Source: Candidatus Berkelbacteria bacterium CG10_big_fil_rev_8_21_14_0_10_43_13 (GTDB lineage: Bacteria > Patescibacteriota > UBA1384 > XYA2-FULL-43-10 > 1-14-0-10-43-13). From it: DNA of 32,271 nucleotides. Positions 31,596 to 32,271 of this stretch are shown in pieces (position 1 is the first letter of the stretch; each line of letters starts with the position of its first letter). The notes under the pieces were generated by a model. It searched no databases. It saw only the letters and a list, made by a program, of their open reading frames with translations, and had not been told where the DNA came from. The position numbers and the translations under genes are program-made. The stretch is taken from NCBI GenBank assembly GCA_002773985.1, contig PEZW01000027.1, positions 1-32,271 of the forward strand, in the 5' to 3' direction.

Positions 31596-31671
31596 TGGTG
31601 GGCCTGGCAGGGTTCGAACCTGCGACCAAGCGGTTATGAGCCGCCTGCTCTAACCACTGAGCTACAGGCCC
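31596..31671 (-). tRNA. tRNA with CAT anticodon, probably tRNA-Ile2 (lysidine type), CCA encoded
   Basis: Read on the minus strand the acceptor arm is GGGCCTG/CAGGCCC followed by A and an encoded CCA. The D arm has TAGCTCAGTGGTTAGAGCA, the anticodon loop is CTCATAA, and the T arm has GCAGG-TTCGAAC-CCTGC. The anticodon stem GGCGG/CCGCT and the TTGGTCGC variable region resemble tRNA-Ile2 (CAT, modified by TilS) more than elongator or initiator tRNA-Met. Assignment to Ile rather than Met needs a covariance or identity-element check. Confidence 0.92.
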
Positions 31672-31776
31672 TAAAAATATGATTGGATTGCGGATTATTC
31701 CCAATCTAATTTTCATATTATAAGCGTATCAAAATTGCGTCTTTTTTTCAATGAAACGGTCTGATTGAGTCATTAA

Positions 31777-31812
31777 TTCTACAAATATGGACGATCGTCC
31801 ATATTTGTAGAA
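31777..31812. repeat. 36-bp CGATCG-centred palindrome (copy 3)
   Basis: It has perfect 18-base halves with core ATGGACGATCGTCCAT and arms TTCTACAAAT. It shares core and arms with 14336-14377. It lacks a following T run on either strand and lies 32 bases upstream of the -35 box of the CAP-gene promoter, so it fits an operator better than a terminator. Confidence 0.85.
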
Positions 31813-31844
31813 AATATTAAAACACAAAGTCTGTGTCAAAGCCC

Positions 31845-31873
31845 TTGACAAATTGTGTTGTATTTGATATACT
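31845..31873 (+). promoter_or_regulatory. Promoter of the CAP-domain gene
   Basis: TTGACA (31845-31850), 17-base spacer, TATACT (31868-31873): near-consensus. The predicted transcript starts near 31880. Confidence 0.85.
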
Positions 31874-31891
31874 CATATAATTTCTAAAAAT

Positions 31892-31912
31892 AAGTATGAA
31901 AAAGTCATACTT
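31892..31912 (+). promoter_or_regulatory. Hairpin over the start codon of the leader ORF
   Basis: AAGTATGA pairs exactly with TCATACTT (8 bp, loop AAAAG); the leader ATG lies in the stem. Confidence 0.6.
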
Positions 31913-31970
31913 TATTAAAACCAAAAAAACCTCACCTGACCTCTCCTTGAAAAGGAGAGGAACCAAATGA
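31896..31970 (+). CDS. 24-codon leader ORF overlapping the CAP gene start
   Basis: The ORF begins MKKSYFIKTKKTSP and ends KRRGTK; its TGA (31968-31970) overlaps the ATG of the CAP gene (31967-31969) as ATGA. It runs through the hairpin that hides the CAP gene's SD site, so its translation could open that hairpin and permit re-initiation. Whether it is translated is unknown; its own start lies in a small hairpin with no clear SD site. Confidence 0.4.
   Translation: MKKSYFIKTKKTSPDLSLKRRGTK
31940..31960 (+). promoter_or_regulatory. Hairpin sequestering the CAP-gene ribosome binding site
   Basis: CCTCTCCTT pairs perfectly with AAGGAGAGG (9 bp) around GAA. The 3' arm is the SD site, 6 bases before the ATG at 31967. 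The preceding CTCACCTGACC gives the unit the look of a widespread short genomic repeat. Confidence 0.75.
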
Positions 31971-32271
31971 AAACCAAAAGCCACAAATTCAACCTGTCTC
32001 TCCTGGCGCGAGCCAAGGCGGGTAAAATCGTATTTTCAGCCGCCGTTATGGCGGGAATTTTTGTTGTCAATGCCGGTACAGTCTTTGCTTCTGACATCAC
32101 TCCGGCCAATGTCGAATATCTGGTCAACTCTGAGCGAACCTACTACGGTCTTCCTCCGCTGAAAGTCGATCCGAAGCTAAACTCTGCCGCTGCTTTGAAA
32201 ACCAAAGATATGATCAACCGAAACTATTTCGAGCATTTTGCCTTTGGTCTAACACCGTGGGATTTTATCAA
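31967..32271 (+). CDS. CAP (SCP/PR1-like) domain secreted protein, 3' truncated by window edge
   Basis: About 101 codons are visible. The N-terminus is a signal peptide or anchor: basic MKTKSHKFNLSLLARAKAGK, hydrophobic IVFSAAVMAGIFVVNAGTVF and a likely cleavage after ASA-like VFAS. The mature part, SDITPANVEYLVNSERTYYG then LPPLKVDPKLNSAA and FEHFAF, is the start of a CAP domain (family motifs hN-x-R-x-x-x-G-L-x-x-L and S/FxH). Bacterial CAP proteins are secreted and of varied or unknown function. The gene is preceded by a strong promoter, an upstream ORF, an SD-masking hairpin and a CGATCG palindrome. Confidence 0.88.
   Translation, partial: MKTKSHKFNLSLLARAKAGKIVFSAAVMAGIFVVNAGTVFASDITPANVEYLVNSERTYYGLPPLKVDPKLNSAAALKTKDMINRNYFEHFAFGLTPWDFI

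Overview
The window looks like chromosome from a small-genome bacterium of the Candidate Phyla Radiation (Patescibacteria), probably a Parcubacteria- or Berkelbacteria-like lineage. This placement is inference. It rests on moderate-to-low GC, many small orphan genes, a four-helix-bundle (23S-IVP) gene, a membrane-anchored ClpC-like ATPase, DNA polymerase I lacking the 3'-5' exonuclease domain, anaerobic NrdD/NrdG, and dense short repeats in spacers and inside genes. TGA serves as an ordinary stop, so this is not a UGA-Gly recoding lineage. I see no rRNA, CRISPR array, integrase or transposase.

Layout. 1-2.3 kb: 3' end of nrdD, then nrdG (anaerobic dNTP synthesis). 2.3-7.1 kb: GC-rich orphan gene, ASCH + HD-hydrolase pair, YdjM-like membrane protein, RRM RNA-binding protein, CsoR-like regulator, and a second GC-rich orphan flanked by a 55-bp direct repeat of the csoR 3' end. 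7.1-10.1 kb: rpsO-pnp operon on the minus strand. 10.1-15.6 kb: third GC-rich orphan, capA-like gene, then a minus-strand run of DHH phosphoesterase, eno and two small proteins. 15.9-18.8 kb: phosphomannomutase/phosphoglucomutase, a gene apparently split by an in-frame TGA, and rpsT. 19-25.3 kb: minus-strand run of polA 5'-nuclease, DUF4116-like protein, polA polymerase, holA, DUF2207 membrane protein and lepB. 25.4-30.6 kb: ferredoxin, small membrane protein plus membrane ClpC-like ATPase, four-helix-bundle gene enclosed by 31-bp inverted repeats, and an L,D-transpeptidase. 30.6-32.3 kb: fourth GC-rich orphan, a tRNA with CAT anticodon, and a CAP-domain secreted protein with an elaborate leader.

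Two themes stand out. First, at least six short-repeat families recur through the spacers, and several are also embedded in frame inside nrdG, nrdD and both halves of polA. One family forms perfect inverted repeats around the four-helix-bundle gene, which makes that gene a candidate passenger or partner of the repeats. Second, four single-gene cassettes (2.4, 6.3, 10.2 and 30.9 kb) share minus-strand orientation, visibly higher GC, hairpins at the 3' side and no recognisable homology; two have consensus-like promoters of their own. One is bracketed by a duplicated gene end, as expected of an integrated element. Other points of interest are three CGATCG-centred palindromes, the split polymerase I, and the CAP gene's leader ORF and SD-masking hairpin.
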